Shown in pieces: positions 28,366 through 42,026 of a stretch of DNA of 64,000 bases. The DNA lies in NCBI GenBank assembly GCA_023079485.1, contig CM041108.1:5208001-5272000 (forward strand), written 5' to 3'. The translations under genes were made by a program, and so were the position numbers. Source of the DNA: Archilochus colubris. Lineage: Eukaryota; Chordata; Aves; Apodiformes; Trochilidae. Numbering within the stretch: position 1 is the stretch's first letter; each line of letters begins with the position of its first letter. The notes below the pieces were generated by a model. The model was not told the DNA's origin and did not search any database. It saw only the letters and a list, made by a program, of their open reading frames with translations.

Positions 28366-28779
28366 CCATGTGAGCGTTAAGGCCAGCCAAAGGTTTCAGT
28401 GGTTACTTTTTGCATTTGTTTCCTAGTCCCGATTGTTTGGACTCTGGGACCCCATTCAGCAATAGGGGAAAATGGCCTATAACTACTGGTAGATTCAAGG
28501 TTGGTTGTAAAACAGAAAACTGTATGCTGACTGTTGGTGGTGCTGTCGGTAGGGTTCCATGTGAGGGTTAAGGCCAGCCAGAGTTTTCAGTGGTCAATTT
28601 TTGCTTTTGCTTGCCAGTCCCCGGTATTTGGACTTCGGGACCCTATTATAAGCAATAGGGGAAAACTGCCGCTTCGGGCTGGTAGATTCATGGTTGGTGT
28701 TCAAACAGAAACTTGTCGGCCGACTTGATGGTGCTGTGGGTAGGGTTCCATGTGAGGGTTAAAGCCAGCCAAAGTTTTC

Positions 28780-29870
28780 AGATGTCACTCTTTGCATTTG
28801 TTTTCCAGCCCCGGTTGTTCAGACTTTCGGGACCCCATTCAGCAAAAGGGGAAAATGGCCGCTTCGGGCTGGTAGATTCAAGGTTGGTGGTCAAACACAA
28901 ACAAGTAGGACGACTGTTGGCGGTACTGTCGGTAGGGTTCCATGTGAGGGTTAAGGCCAGCCAAAGTTCTCAGTGGTCACTCTTTGCAATTTTTTGCCAG
29001 TCCCGATTGATCAGACTTTTGGGACCCCATTCAGCTATAGAGGAAAATGGCCTCCTCGGGCTGGTATATTCAAGGTTGGTGGTCAAACGGAAAGCCATAC
29101 GCCGACTGTTGGTGATGCTGTGGGTAGGTTTGCATGTGAGGCTTAAGGCCAGCCAAAGTTTTCAGAGGTCACTATTTGCATTTGTTTGCCAGTCCTGACC
29201 GTTCGGCCTTTCGGGACCCTATTCAGCAATAGGGGAAAATGGGAGCTTTGGGCTGGTAGATTCAAGGTTGGTGGTCAAACAGAAACCCGTAGGCTGACTG
29301 TGTATGGAGCTGTGGGTAGGGTTCCATGTGAGGGTTAAGGCTAGCCAGAGTTTTTAGTGCTCACTCTTTGCATCTGTTTGCCAGTCCCGATTGTTCGGAC
29401 TTTCGGGACCCCATTCAGCAATAGGGGAAAATGGCCACTTCGGGCTGTTAGATTCAAGATTGGTGGTCAAACAGAAACCGTTAGGCCGACTGTTGATGGT
29501 GCTGATGATAGGGTTTCATGTGAGGGTTAAGACCATCCAAAGTTTTCAGTGGTCACTCTTTGCATTTGTCTACCAGTCCCAATTGTTCAGACTTTCGGGA
29601 CCCCATTCAGCGATAGGGGAAAATGGACGCTTCTGGATGGTAGGTTTAAGGTTGGTGGTCAAAAGCAAACCCGCAGGCCAACTGTTGGTGGTGCTGTGGG
29701 TAGGGTTCCATGTGAGGGTTTAGGCAGCCAAAGTTTTCAGTGCTCAGTCTTTGCATTTGTTTGCCAGCCCCGGTTGTTCCGACTTTCGGGACCCCATTCA
29801 GCAATAGGGGAAAATGGCCGCTTCGGGCTGGTAGATTCAAGGTTGGTGGTCAAACAGAAACCTGTAGGCC
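28780..29870. repeat. satellite block, left copy of a 5,931-bp-offset duplication
   Basis: The order of unusual unit variants here is repeated almost exactly at 34,711-35,800. These include AAACAAGTAGGACGACTG, a unit with TTCAGCTATAGAGGAAAATG, a unit with TGGGAGCTT, and one with AACCGTTAGGCCGAC. The offset of 5,931 bp equals 31 units of 191.3 bp. The match breaks at about 29,870, where the following unit differs (TTTATGG against TTGGTGG). Confidence 0.8.
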
Positions 29871-32800
29871 AACTGTTTATGGTGCTGTGGGTAGGGTTCC
29901 ATGTGAGGATTAAGGCCAGCCAAAGTTTTCAGTGGTCACTCTTTGCATTTGTTTGCCAGTCCGAATTGTTCGGAGTTTCGGGACCCCATTCAGCAAAAGG
30001 GAAAATGGCACCTTAGGGTGGTAGATTCAAGCTTATTAGTCAAACAGAAACCCGTACGCAGACTGTTGGTGGTGTTGTGGATAGGGTTCCATGTGAGGGT
30101 TAAGGCCAGCCAAAGTTTTCAGTGGTCACTCTTTGCATTTGTTTGCCAGTCCTGACTGTTCAGCCTTTCGGGACCCCATTCAGCAACAGGGGAAAATGGC
30201 CGCTTTGGACTGGTATGTTTAAGGTTGGTGGTCAAATAGAAACCTGCATGCGGACTGTTTGTGGTGCTGTGGAAGGGGTCCATGAAAGGGTTAAGGCCAG
30301 CCAAAGTTTTCAGTGGTCACTCTTTGAATTTGTTTGCCAGTCCGAATTGTTCGGACTTTCGGGACCCCATTCAGCAAGAGGGGAAAATGGGTGCTTCGGG
30401 CTTTTTTATTCAAGGTTGGTGGTCAGACAGAAACAAGTAGGCCGGCTGTTGGTGGTGCTGTGGTTAGGGCTGCAATTGAGGGTTGACGCAAGCCAAAGTT
30501 TTCAGTGGTCACTCTTTGCATTTATTTGCCAGTCCCAATTGATCGGACTTTTGGGAACCCATTCAGCAGTAGGGGAAAATGGCCGCTTCGGGCTGGTAGA
30601 TTCAAGGTTGGTGGTCAAACAGAAACTTGTAGGCCGACTGTTGGTGGTGCTGTGGGTAGGGTTCCATGTGAGGGTGAAGGCCAGCCAAAGTTTTCAGTGG
30701 TCACTCTTTGCATTTGTTTGCCACTCCCAATTGTTTGTATTTTCGGGACCCCATTCAGCGATAGGGGAAATGGAACCTTAGGGTGGTAGATTCAAGGTTG
30801 GTGGTCAAACAGAAACTTGTAGGCCAAATGTTGGTGGTGTTGTGGATAGGGTTCCATGTGAGGGTTAAGGCCAGCCAAAGTTTTCAGTGGTCACTCTTTG
30901 CATTTGTTTCCTATTCCCAATTGTTTGGATTTTCGGGACCCCATTCAGCAAAAGGGAACATGGCACCTTAGCGTGGTAGATTTAAACTCAATAGTCAAAG
31001 AGAAACCCGTAGGCAGAAAGTTGGTGGTGCTGTGGATAGGGTTCCAATTGAGGGTTAAGACGAGCCAAAGTTTTCAGTGGTCACTCTTTACATTTGTTTG
31101 CCAGTCCTGACCGTTCGGCCTTTCGAGACCCCATTCAGCAACAGGGGAAAATGGCCGCTTCGGGCTGGTATGTTTAAGGTTGATGGTCAAAAGGAAACCC
31201 GCAGGCCGACTGTTGGTGGTGCTGTGGGTAGGGTTCCATTTGAGGGTTAATGCAGCCAAAGTTTTCAGAGGTCACTCTTTGCATTTCTTTGCCAGTCCCA
31301 ATTGTTCAGACTTTCGGGACCCCATTCAGCAATTGGGGAAAATGGACGCTTCTGGCTGGTACGTTTAAGGTTGATGGTCAAAAGGAAACCCGCAGGCCGA
31401 CTGTTGGTGGTGCTGTGGGTAGGGTTGCATGTGAGGGTTAAGGCCAGCCAAAGTTTTCAGTGGTCACTCTTTGCATTTGTTTGCCATTCCCAATTGTTTG
31501 GATTTTCGGGACCCCATTCAGCAAAAGGGAAAATGGCACCTTAGGGTGGTAGATTCAAGCTTATTAGTCAAACAGAAACCCGTACGCAGACTGTTGGTGG
31601 TGTTGTGGGTAGGGTTCCATGTGAGGGTTAAGGTCAGCCAAAGTTTTCAGTGGTCACTCTTTGCATTTGTTTGCCCGTCCCAATTGTTCGGACTTTCGGG
31701 AACCCTTTCACCAATAGGCGAAAATGAACTCTTAGGGCTGGTAGATTCAAGGTTGGTGGTCAAACAGAAACCCGTAGGCTAACTGTTGATGATACTGTGG
31801 GTAGGTTTCCATGTGAGGGTTAAGGCCAGCCAAAATTTTTAGTGGTCACTCTTTGCATTTGTTTGTCAGTCCCGATTGTTCGGACTTTCGGGACCCCATG
31901 TAGCAATAGGGGAAAATGGCCGCTTCGGGCTGGTAGGTTTAAGGTTGGTGGTCAAACAGAAACCTGTATGCTGACTGTTGGTGGTGCTGATGATAGGGTT
32001 TCATGTGAGGGTTAAGGCCAGCCAAAGTTTTCAGTGGTTACTCTTTGCATTCGTTTGCCAGTCCCAATTGTTCGGAGTTTCGGGACCCCATTCAGCAATA
32101 GTGGAAAATGGGAGCTTCGGTCTTTTATATTCAAGGTTGGTGGTCAAACACAAACAAGTAGGCCGACTCTTGGAAGTACTGCGGGTAGGGTTCCATGTGA
32201 GGGTTTAGGCCAGCCAAAGTTTTCAGTGGTCACTCTTTGCATTTGTTTGCCAGTCCTGACTGTTCAGCCTTTCGGGACCCCATTCAGCAACACGGGAAAA
32301 TGGCCCCTTTGGACTGGTATGTTTAAGGTTGGTGGTCAAATAGAAACCTGTATGCTGACTGTTTGTGGTGCTGTGGAAGGGGTCCATGAAAGGGTTAAGG
32401 CCAGCCAAAGTTTTCAGAGGTCACTCTTTCCATTTGTTTGCCAGTCCCGATTGTTCGGACTTTCCGGACGCCATTCAGCAATAGGGGAAAATGGCCGCTT
32501 CGGGGTGGTAGATTCAAGGTCGGTGCACAAACGGAAAGCTGTGGGCCGACTGCTGGTTGTGCTGTGGGTAGGGTTCCATGTGAGGATTAAGGCCAGCAGA
32601 AGTTTTCAATGGTCACTCTTTGCATTTGTTTGCCATTCACAATTGTTTGGATTTTCGGGACCCCATTCAGCAAAAGGGAAAATGGCACCTTAGGGTGGTA
32701 GATTCAAGGTTGGTGGACAAACAGAAACCTGTAGGCCGACTGTTCATGTTGCTGTGGGTAGGGTTCCATGTGAGGGTTAAGGCCAGCCAAAGTTTTCAGT

Positions 32801-34710
32801 GGTCATTCTTTGCATTTGTTTGCCAGTCCTGACCGTTCGGCCTTTCGAGACCCCATTCAGCAACAGGGGAAAATGGCCGCTTCTGGCTGGTAGGTTTAAG
32901 GTTTATGGTCAAAAGCAAACCCGCAGGCCGACTGTTGGTGGTGCTGTGGGTAGGGTTGCATGTGAGGGTTAAGGCCAGCCCAAGTTTTCAGTGGTCACTC
33001 TTTGCATTTGTTTGCCAGTCCCAATTGTTCGGACTTTCGGGACCCCATTCAGCAAGAGGGGAAAATGGGTGCTTCGGGCTTTTTTATTCAAGGTTGGTGG
33101 TCAGACAGAAACAAGTAGGCCGACTGTTGGTGGTGCTGTGGGTAGGGCTGCAATTGAGGGTTGACGCAAGCCAAAGTTTTCAGTGGTCACTCTTTGCATT
33201 TATTTGCCAGTCGCAATTGATCGGACTTTTGGGAACCCATTCAGCAGTAGGGGAAAATGGCCGCTTCGGGCTGGTAGATTCAAGGTTGGTGGTCAAACAG
33301 AAACCTGTAGGCCGAATGTTGTTGGTGCTGTGGGTAGGGTTCCATGTGAGGATTAAGGCCAGCCAAAGTTTTCAGTGGTCACTCTTTGCATTTGTTTGAT
33401 ATTCCCAATTGTTTGGATTTTCGGGACCCCATTCAGCAAAAGGGAACATGGCACCTTAGCGTGGTAGATTCAAGCTCAATAGTGAAAGAGAAACCCGTAG
33501 GCAGAAAGTTGGTGGTGCTGTGGATGGGGTTCCAATTGAGGGTTAAGACGAGCCAAAGTTTTCAGTGGTCACTCTTTACATTTGTTTGCCAGTCCTGACC
33601 GTTCGGCCTTTCGAGACCCCATTCAGCAACAGGGGAAAATGGCCGCTTCGGGCTGGTATGTTTAATGTTGATGGTCAAAAGAAAACCCGTAGGCCGACTG
33701 TTGGTGGTGCTGTGGGTAGGGTTCCATTTGAGGGTTAATGCAGCCAAAGTTTTCAGAGGTCACTCTTTGCATTTCTTTGCCAGTCCCAATTGTTCGGATT
33801 TTCGGGACCCCATTCAGCAATTGGGGAAAATGGACGCTTCTGGCTGGTACGTTTAAGGTTGATGGTCAAAAGGAAACCCGCAGGCCGACTGTTGGTGGTG
33901 CTGTGGGTAGGGTTGCATGTGAGGGTTAAGGCCAGCCAAAGTTTTCAGTGGTCGCTCTTTGCATTTGTTTGCCAGTCCCAATTGTTCGGACTTTCGGGAC
34001 CCCATTTAGCAATAGGGGAAAATGGCCGCTTCGGGCTGGTAGATTCAAGGTTGGTGGTCAAACAGAAACCTGTAGGCCGACTATTTATGGTGCTGTTGGT
34101 AGGGTTCCATGTGAGGGTTAAGGCCAGCCAAAGTTTTCAGTGGTCACTCTTTGCATTTGTTTGCCATTCCCAATTGTTTGGATTTTCGGGACACCATTCA
34201 GCAAAAGGGAAAATGGCACCTTAGGGTGGTAGATTCAAGCTTATTAGTCAAACAGAAACCCGAACGCAGACTGTTGGTGGTGTTGTGGGTAGGGTTCCAT
34301 GTGAGGGTTAAGGTCAGCCAAAGTTTTCAGTGGTCACTCTTTGCATTTGTTTGCCCGTCCCAATTGTTCGGACTTTCGGGAACCCTTTCACCAATAGGCG
34401 AAAATGAACTCTTAGGGCTGGTAGATTCAAGGTTGGTGGTCAAACAGAAACCCGTAGGCTAACTGTTGATGATACTGTGGGCAGATTTCCATGTGAGGGT
34501 TAAGGCCAGCCAAAATTTTTAGTGGTCACTCTTTGCATTTGTTTGTCAGTCCCAATTGTTCGGACTTTCGGGACCCCATGTAGCAATAGGGGAAAATGGC
34601 CGCTTCGGGCTGGTAGCTTTAAGGTTGGTGGTCAAAAGCAAACCCGCAGGCCGACTCTTGGTGGTGCTGATCATAGGGTTCATGTGAGGGTTTAGGCCGC
34701 CAAAGTTTTC

Positions 34711-35800
34711 AGACGTCACTCTTTGCATTTGTTTTCCAGCCCCGGTTTTTCAGACTTTCGGGACCCCATTCAGCAATAGGGGAAAATGGCCGCTTCGGGC
34801 TGGTAGATTCAAGGTTGGTGGTCAGACAGAAACAAGTAGGACGACTGTTGGCGGTACTGTCGGTAGGGTTGCATGTGAGGGTTAAGGCCAGCCAAAGTTC
34901 TCAGTGGTCACTCTTTGCAATTGTTTGCCAGTCCCGATTGATCAGACTTTTGGGACCCCATTCAGCTATAGAGGAAAATGGCCGCCTCGGGCTGGTATAT
35001 TCAAGGTTGGTCGTCAAACGGAAAGCCATACGCCGACTGTTGGTGATGCTGTGGGTAGGGTTGCATGTGAGGCTTAAGGCCAGCAAAAATTTTCAGAGGT
35101 CCCTATTTGCATTTGTTTGCCAGTCCTTACCGTTCGGCCTTTCGGGACCCTATTCAGCAATAGGGGAAAATGGGAGCTTCGGGCTGGTAGATTCAAGGTT
35201 GGTGGTCAAACAGAAACCCGTAGGCTGACTGTGGATGGAGCTGTGGGTAGGGTTCCATGTGAGGGTTAAGGCTAGCCAGAGTTTTTAGTGCTCACTCTTT
35301 GCATCTGTTTGCCAGTCCCGATTGTTCGGACTTTCGGGACCCCATTCAGCAATAGGGGAAAATGGCCACTTCGGGCTGTTAGATTCAAGATTGGTGGTCA
35401 AACAGAAACCGTTAGGCCGACTGTTGATGGTGCTGATGATAGGGTTTCATGTGAGGGTTAAGACCAGCCAAAGTTTTCAGTGGTCACTCTTTGCATTTAT
35501 TTACCAGACCCAATTGTTCAGACTTTCGGGACCCCATTCAGCGATAGGGGAAAATGGACGCTTCTGGATGGTAGGTTTAAGGTTGGTGGTCAAAAGCAAA
35601 CCCGCAGGCCAACTGTTGGTGGTGCTGTGGGTAGGGTTCCATGTGAGGGTTTAGGCAGCCAAAGTTTTCAGTGGTCACTCTTTGCATTTGTTTGCCAGCC
35701 CCGGTTGTTCCGACTTTCGGGACGCCATTCAGCAATAGGGGAAAATGGCCGCTTCGGGCTGGTAGATTCAAGGTTGGTGGTCAAACAGAAACCTGTAGGC
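34711..35800. repeat. satellite block, right copy of a 5,931-bp-offset duplication
   Basis: This is the partner of the block at 28,780-29,870, with the same succession of variant monomers and scattered point differences. It shows that domain B grew by copying multi-monomer blocks, not only single units. Confidence 0.8.
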
Positions 35801-37229
35801 CGACTGTTGGTGGTGCTGTGGGTAGGGCTGCAATTGAGGGTTGACGCAAGCCAAAGTTTTCAGTGGTCACTCTTTGCATTTGTTTGCCAGTCCCAATTGT
35901 TCGGACTTTCGGGACCCCATTCAGCAATAGGGGAAAATGGGAGCTTCGGGCTGGTAGATTCAAGGTTGGTGGTCAAACAGAAACCTGTAGGCCAACTGTT
36001 TATGGTGCTGTGGGTAGGGTTCCATGTGAGGATTAAGGCCAGCCAAAGTTTTCAGTGGTCACTCTTTGCATTTGCTTGCCATTCCCAATTGTTTGGATTT
36101 TCGGGACCCCATTCAGCAAAAGGGAAAATGGCACCTTAGGGTGGTAGATTCAAGGTAGGTTGGTGGACAAACAGAAACCTGTAGGCCGACTGTTCATGTT
36201 GCTGTGGGTAGGGTTCCATGTGAGGGTTAAGGCCAGCCAAAGTTTTTAGTGGTCATTCTTTGCATTTGTTTGCCAGTCCTGACCGTTCGGCCTTTCGAGA
36301 CCCCATTCAGCAACAGGGGAAAATGGCCGCTTTAGGCTGGTACGTTTAAGGTTTATGGTCAAAAGCAAACCCGCAGGCCGACTGTTGGTGGTGCTGTGGG
36401 TAGGGTTCCATGTGAGGGTTAAGGCCAGCCAAAGTTTTCAGTGGTCACTCTTTGCATTTGTTTGCCAGTCCCAAGTGTTCGGACTTTCGGGATCCCATTC
36501 AGCAATATGGGAAAATGGGTGCTTCGGGCTTTTTTATTCAAGGTTGGTGGTCAGACAGAAACAAGTAGGCCGACTGTTGGTGGTGCTGTGGGTAGGGCTG
36601 CAATTGAGGGTTGACGCAAGCCAAAGTTTTCAGTGGTCACTCTTTGCATTTGTTTGCCAGTCCCAATTGATCGGACTTTTGGGAACCCATTCAGCAGTAG
36701 GGGAAAATGGCCGCTTCGGGCTGGTAGATTCAAGGTTGGTGGTCAAACAGAAACCTGTAGGCCGAATGTTGTTGGTGCTGTGGGTAGGGTTCCATGTGAG
36801 GATTAAGGCCAGCCAAAGTTTTCAGTGGTCACTCTTTGCATTTGTTTCCTATTCCCAATTGTTTGGATTTTCGGGACCCCATTCAGCAAAAGGGAACATG
36901 GCACCTTAGCGTGGTAGATTCAAGCTCAATAGTGAAAGAGAAACCCGTAGGCAGAAAGTTGGTGGTGCTGTGGATAGGGTTCCAATTGAGGGTTAAGACG
37001 AGCCAAAGTTTTCAGAGGTCACTCTTTGCATTTCTTTGCCAGTCCCAATTGTTCAGACTTTCGGGACCCCATTCAGCAATTGGGGAAAACGGACGCTTCT
37101 GGCTGGTACGTTTAAGGTTGATGGTCAAAAGGAAACCCGCAGGCCGACTGTTGGTGGTGCTGTGGGTAGGGTTGCATGTGAGGGTTAAGGCCAGCCAAAG
37201 TTTTCAGTGGTCACTCTTTGCATTTGTTT

Positions 37230-39536
37230 GCCATTCCCAATTGTTTGGATTTTCGGGACCCCATTCAGCAAAAGGGAAAATGGCACCTTAGGGTGGTAGA
37301 TTCAAGCTTATTAGTCAAACAGAAACCCGTACGCAGACTGTTTATGGTGCTGTGGGTAGGGTTCCATGTGAGGGTTAAGGTCAGCCAAAGTTTTCAGTGG
37401 TCACTCTTTGCATTTGTTTGCCCGTCCCAATTGTTCGGACTTTCGGGAACCCTTTCACCAATAGGCGAAAATGAAATCTTAGGGCCAGTAGATTCAAGGT
37501 TCGTGGTCAAACAGAAACCCGTAGGCTAACTGTTGATGATACTGTGGGTAGGTTTCCATGTGAGGGTTAAGGCCAGCCAAAATTTTTAGAGGTCACTCTT
37601 TGCATTTGTTTGCCAGTCCCAATTGTTCGGACTTTCGGGACCCCACTAAGCAAGAGGGGAAAATGGCCGCTTCGGGCTGGTAGGTTTTCTGGTGGTCAAA
37701 AAGAAACATGCAGGCCGACTGTTGGTGGTGCTGTGGGTATGGTTCCATGTGAGGGTTAAGGCAAGCCAAAGTTTTCAGAGATCACTCTTTGCATTTGTTT
37801 GCCAGTCCTGACCGTTCTGCCTTTTGGGACCCCATTCAGTAATTGGGGAAAATGGCAGCTTCAGGCTGGTAGATTCAAGGTTGGTGGACAAACGAAAACC
37901 CGTAGACTGACTGTTGGTGGTGCTGTGTGTAGGGTTTCATGTGAGGGTTAAGGCAAGCCAAAGTTTTCAGTGGTCACTCTTTGCATTTTTTTGCCAGTCT
38001 TGATTGTTCCGACTTTCGGGACCCCATTCAGCAATACGGGAAAATGGCAGCTTCGGGCTGGTAGATTCAAAGTTGGTAGTCAAACAGAAACCCGTACGCT
38101 GACTGTTGGTGGCGCAGTGGGTAGGGTTCCATGTGAGGGTTTAGGCCAGCCAAAATTTTTAGTGGTCACTCTTTGCATTTGTTTGCCAGTCAAAACCGTT
38201 CGGCCTTTCGGGACTCAATTCAGTAATTGGGGAAAATGGCAGCTTCAGGCTGGTAGATTCAAGGTTGGTGGACAAACGGAAACCCGTAGGCCGACTGTTG
38301 GTGGTGCTGTGGGTAGGGTTTCGTATGAGGGTTAAGGCCAGCCAAAGTTTTCAGTGATCACTCTTTGCATTTTTTTGCCAGTCCCGATTGTTCCGACTTT
38401 CTGGACTCCATTCAGAAATACGGGAAAATGGCAGCTTCGGGCTGGTAGATTAAAGGTTGTTGGTCAAACAGAAACCCGTTGGCTGACTGTGTTATGGTGC
38501 TGTGGGTAGGGTTCCATGTAAGGGTTAAGGCCAGCCAAAGTTTTCAGTGGTCACTCTTTGCATTTGCTTGCCAGTCCCGATTGTTTGGACTTTCGGGACC
38601 TCGTGTAGCAATAGGGGAAAATGACCACTTCGGGCTGGTAGATTCAAGGTTGGTGGTCAAACAGAAACCCGTAGGCCGACTGTAGACTGTGCTGATGATA
38701 GGGTTTCATGTGAGGGTTAAGACCAGCCAAAGTTTTCAGTGGTTACTCTTTTCATTTTTTTGCCAGTCCCGATTGTTCGGAGTTTCGGGACCCCATTCAG
38801 CAATAGGGGAAAATGGGAGCTTCGGGATTTTATATTCAAGGTTGGTGGTCAAACACAAACAAGTAGGCCGACTGTTGGCGGTACTGTGGGTAGGGTTCCA
38901 TGTGATGGTTAAGGCCAGCCAAAGTTTTCAGTGGTCACTCTTTGCATTTGTTTGCCAGTCCCGATTGATCGGACTTTCGGGACCCCATTCAGCAATAGGG
39001 GAAAATGGCCGCTTCGGGCTGGTAGATTCAAGGTTGGTCGTCAAACGGAAAGCCATATGCTGACGGTTGATGGTGCTGTGGGTAGGGTTGCATGTGAGGG
39101 TTAAGGCGAGCCAAAATTTTCAGTGATCACTCTTTGCATTTGTTTGCCAGTCTCAATTGTTCATACCTTCGGGACCCGATTCAGCAATAGGGGAAAATGG
39201 CCGCTTCGGGCTGGAAGACTCAAGGTGGGTGGTCAAACAGAAAGCCGTAGGCCGACTGTTGGTGGAGCTGTGGGTAGGGTTCCATGTGAGGGTTAAGGCC
39301 AGCCAAAGTTTTCAGTGGTCACTCTTTGCATTTGTTTGCTATTCCCAATTGTTTGGATTTTCGGGACCCCATTAAGCGAAAGGGAAAATGGCATCATAGG
39401 GTGGTAGATTCAAGGTTGGTTGTCAAACAGAAACCCGTAGGCAGACTGTTGGTGGTGCTGTGGATAGGGTTCCATGTGAGGGTGAAGGCCAGCCAAAGTT
39501 TTCAGTGGTCACTCTTTGCATTTGTTTGCCAGTCCC
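37230..39536. repeat. satellite higher-order repeat, copy 1 (12 of 13 monomers)
   Basis: About 2,307 bp here match 39,720-42,026 nearly base for base, including rare variants (TCAAAACCGTTCGGCC, GGCGCAGTGGGTAGG, ATACCTTCGGGACC). The period is 2,490-2,491 bp, 13 monomers. One-base length differences occur inside the block (a T run near 37,685, and CTGTAGACTGTG near 38,680 against a version one base shorter). The left border lies where GCCATTCCC becomes CCTATTCCC. Confidence 0.9.
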
Positions 39537-39719
39537 GATTGTTCGGACTTTCGGGACCCCATTAAGCAATAGGGGAAAATGGCAGTTTCGGGTTGGTAGA
39601 TTCAAGGTTGGTGGTAAAACAAAAACCTGTAGGCCAACTGTTTATGGTGCTGTGGGTAGGGTTCCATGTGAGGGTTAAGGCCAGCCAAAGTTTTCAGTGG
39701 TCACTCTTTGCATTTGTTT

Positions 39720-42026
39720 CCTATTCCCAATTGTTTGGATTTTCGGGACCCCATTCAGCAAAAGGGAAAATGGCACCTTAGGGTGGTAGATTCAAGCTTA
39801 TTAGTCAAACAGAAACCCGTACGCAGACTGTTTATGGTGCTGTGGGTAGGGTTCCATGTGAGGGTTAAGGTCAGCCAAAGTTTTCAGTGGTCACTCTTTG
39901 CATTTGTTTGCCCGTCCCAATTGTTCGGACTTTCGGGAACCCTTTCACCAATAGGCGAAAATGAAATCTTAGGGCCAGTAGATTCAAGGTTCGTGGTCAA
40001 ACAGAAACCCGTAGGCTAACTGTTGATGATACTGTGGGTAGGTTTCCATGTCAGGGTTAAGGCCAGCCAAAATTTTTAGTGGTCACTCTTTGCATTTGTT
40101 TGCCAGTCCCAATTGTTCGGACTTTCGGGACCCCACTAAGCAAGAGGGGAAAATGGCCGCTTCGGGCTGGTAGGTTTTTTTGGTGGTCAAAAAGAAACAT
40201 GCAGGCCGACTGTTGGTGGTGCTGTGGGTATGGTTCCATGTGAGGGTTAAGGCAAGCCAAAGTTTTCAGAGATCACTCTTTGCATTTGTTTGCCAGTCCT
40301 GACCGTTCTGCCTTTTGTGACCCCATTCAGTAATTGGGGAAAATGGCAGCTTCAGGCTGGTAGATTCAAGGTTGGTGGACAAACGAAAACCCGTAGACTG
40401 ACTGTTGGTGGTGCTGTGTGTAGGGTTTCATGTGAGGGTTAAGGCAAGCCAAAGTTTTCAGTGGTCACTCTTTGCATTTTTTTGCCAGTCTTGATTGTTC
40501 CGACTTTCGGGACCCCATTCAGCAATACGGGAAAATGGCAGCTTCGGGCTGGTAGATTCAAAGTTGGTAGTCAAACAGAAACCCGTACGCTGACTGTTGG
40601 TGGCGCAGTGGGTAGGGTTCCATGTGAGGGTTTAGGCCAGCCAAAATTTTTAGTGGTCACTCTTTGCATTTGTTTGCCAGTCAAAACCGTTCGGCCTTTC
40701 GGGACTCAATTCAGTAATTGGGGAAAATGGCAGCTTCAGGCTGGTAGATTCAAGGTTGGTGGACAAACGGAAACCCGTAGGCCGACTGTTGGTGGTGCTG
40801 TGGGTAGGGTTTCGTATGAGGGTTAAGGCCAGCCAAAGTTTTCAGTGATCACTCTTTGCATTTTTTTGCCAGTCCCGATTGTTCCGACTTTCTGGACTCC
40901 ATTCAGAAATACGGGAAAATGGCAGCTTCGGGCTGGTAGATTAAAGGTTGTTGGTCAAACAGAAACCCGTTGGCTGACTGTGTTATGGTGCTGTGGGTAG
41001 GGTTCCATGTAAGGGTTAAGGCCAGCCAAAGTTTTCAGTGGTCACTCTTTGCATTTGCTTGCCAGTCCCGATTGTTTGGACTTTCGGGACCTCGTGTAGC
41101 AATAGGGGAAAATGACCACTTCGGGCTGGTAGATTCAAGGTTGGTGGTCAAACAGAAACCCGTAGGCCGACTGTAGATTGGCTGATGATAGGGTTTCATG
41201 TGAGGGTTAAGACCAGCCAAAGTTTTCAGTGGTTACTCTTTTCATTTTTTTGCCAGTCCCGATTGTTCGGAGTTTCGGGACCCCATTCAGCAATAGGGGA
41301 AAATGGGAGCTTCGGGATTTTATATTCAAGGTTGGTGGTCAAACACAAACAAGTAGGCCGACTGTTGGCGGTACTGTGGGTAGGGTTCCATGTGATGGTT
41401 AAGGCCAGCCAAAGTTTTCAGTGGTCACTCTTTGCATTTGTTTACCAGTCCCGATTGATCGGACTTTCGGGACCCCATTCAGCAATAGGGGAAAATGGCC
41501 GCTTCGGGCTGGTAGATTCAAGGTTGGTCGTCAAACGGAAAGCCATATGCTGACGGTTGATGGTGCTGTGGGTAGGGTTGCATGTGAGGGTTAAGGCCAG
41601 CCAAAATTTTCAGTGATCACTCTTTGCATTTGTTTGCCAGTCTCAATTGTTCATACCTTCGGGACCCCATTCAGCAATAGGGGAAAATGGCCGCTTCGGG
41701 CTGGAAGACTCAAGGTGGGTGGTCAAACAGAAAGCCGTAGGCCGACTGTTGGTGGAGCTGTGGGTAGGGTTCCATGTGAGGGTTAAGGCCAGCCAAAGTT
41801 TTCAGTGGTCACTCTTTGCATTTGTTTGCTATTCCCAATTGTTTGGATTTTCGGGACCCCATTAAGCGAAAGGGAAAATGGCATCATAGGGTGGTAGATT
41901 CAAGGTTGGTTGTCAAACAGAAACCCGTAGGCAGACTGTTGGTGGTGCTGTGGATAGGGTTCCATGTGAGGGTGAAGGCCAGCCAAAGTTTTCAGTGGTC
42001 ACTCTTTGCATTTGTTTGCCAGTCCC
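39720..42026. repeat. satellite higher-order repeat, copy 2
   Basis: This is a tandem direct copy of 37,230-39,536. The match stops at about 42,026, where CCCGATTGTTCGG in copy 1 is replaced by CCCAAGTGTTCGG. Part of the same block (about 41,490-41,750) appears once more at 42,640-42,900, offset by 1,148 bp (six monomers), so copying continued after this duplication. Confidence 0.9.
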
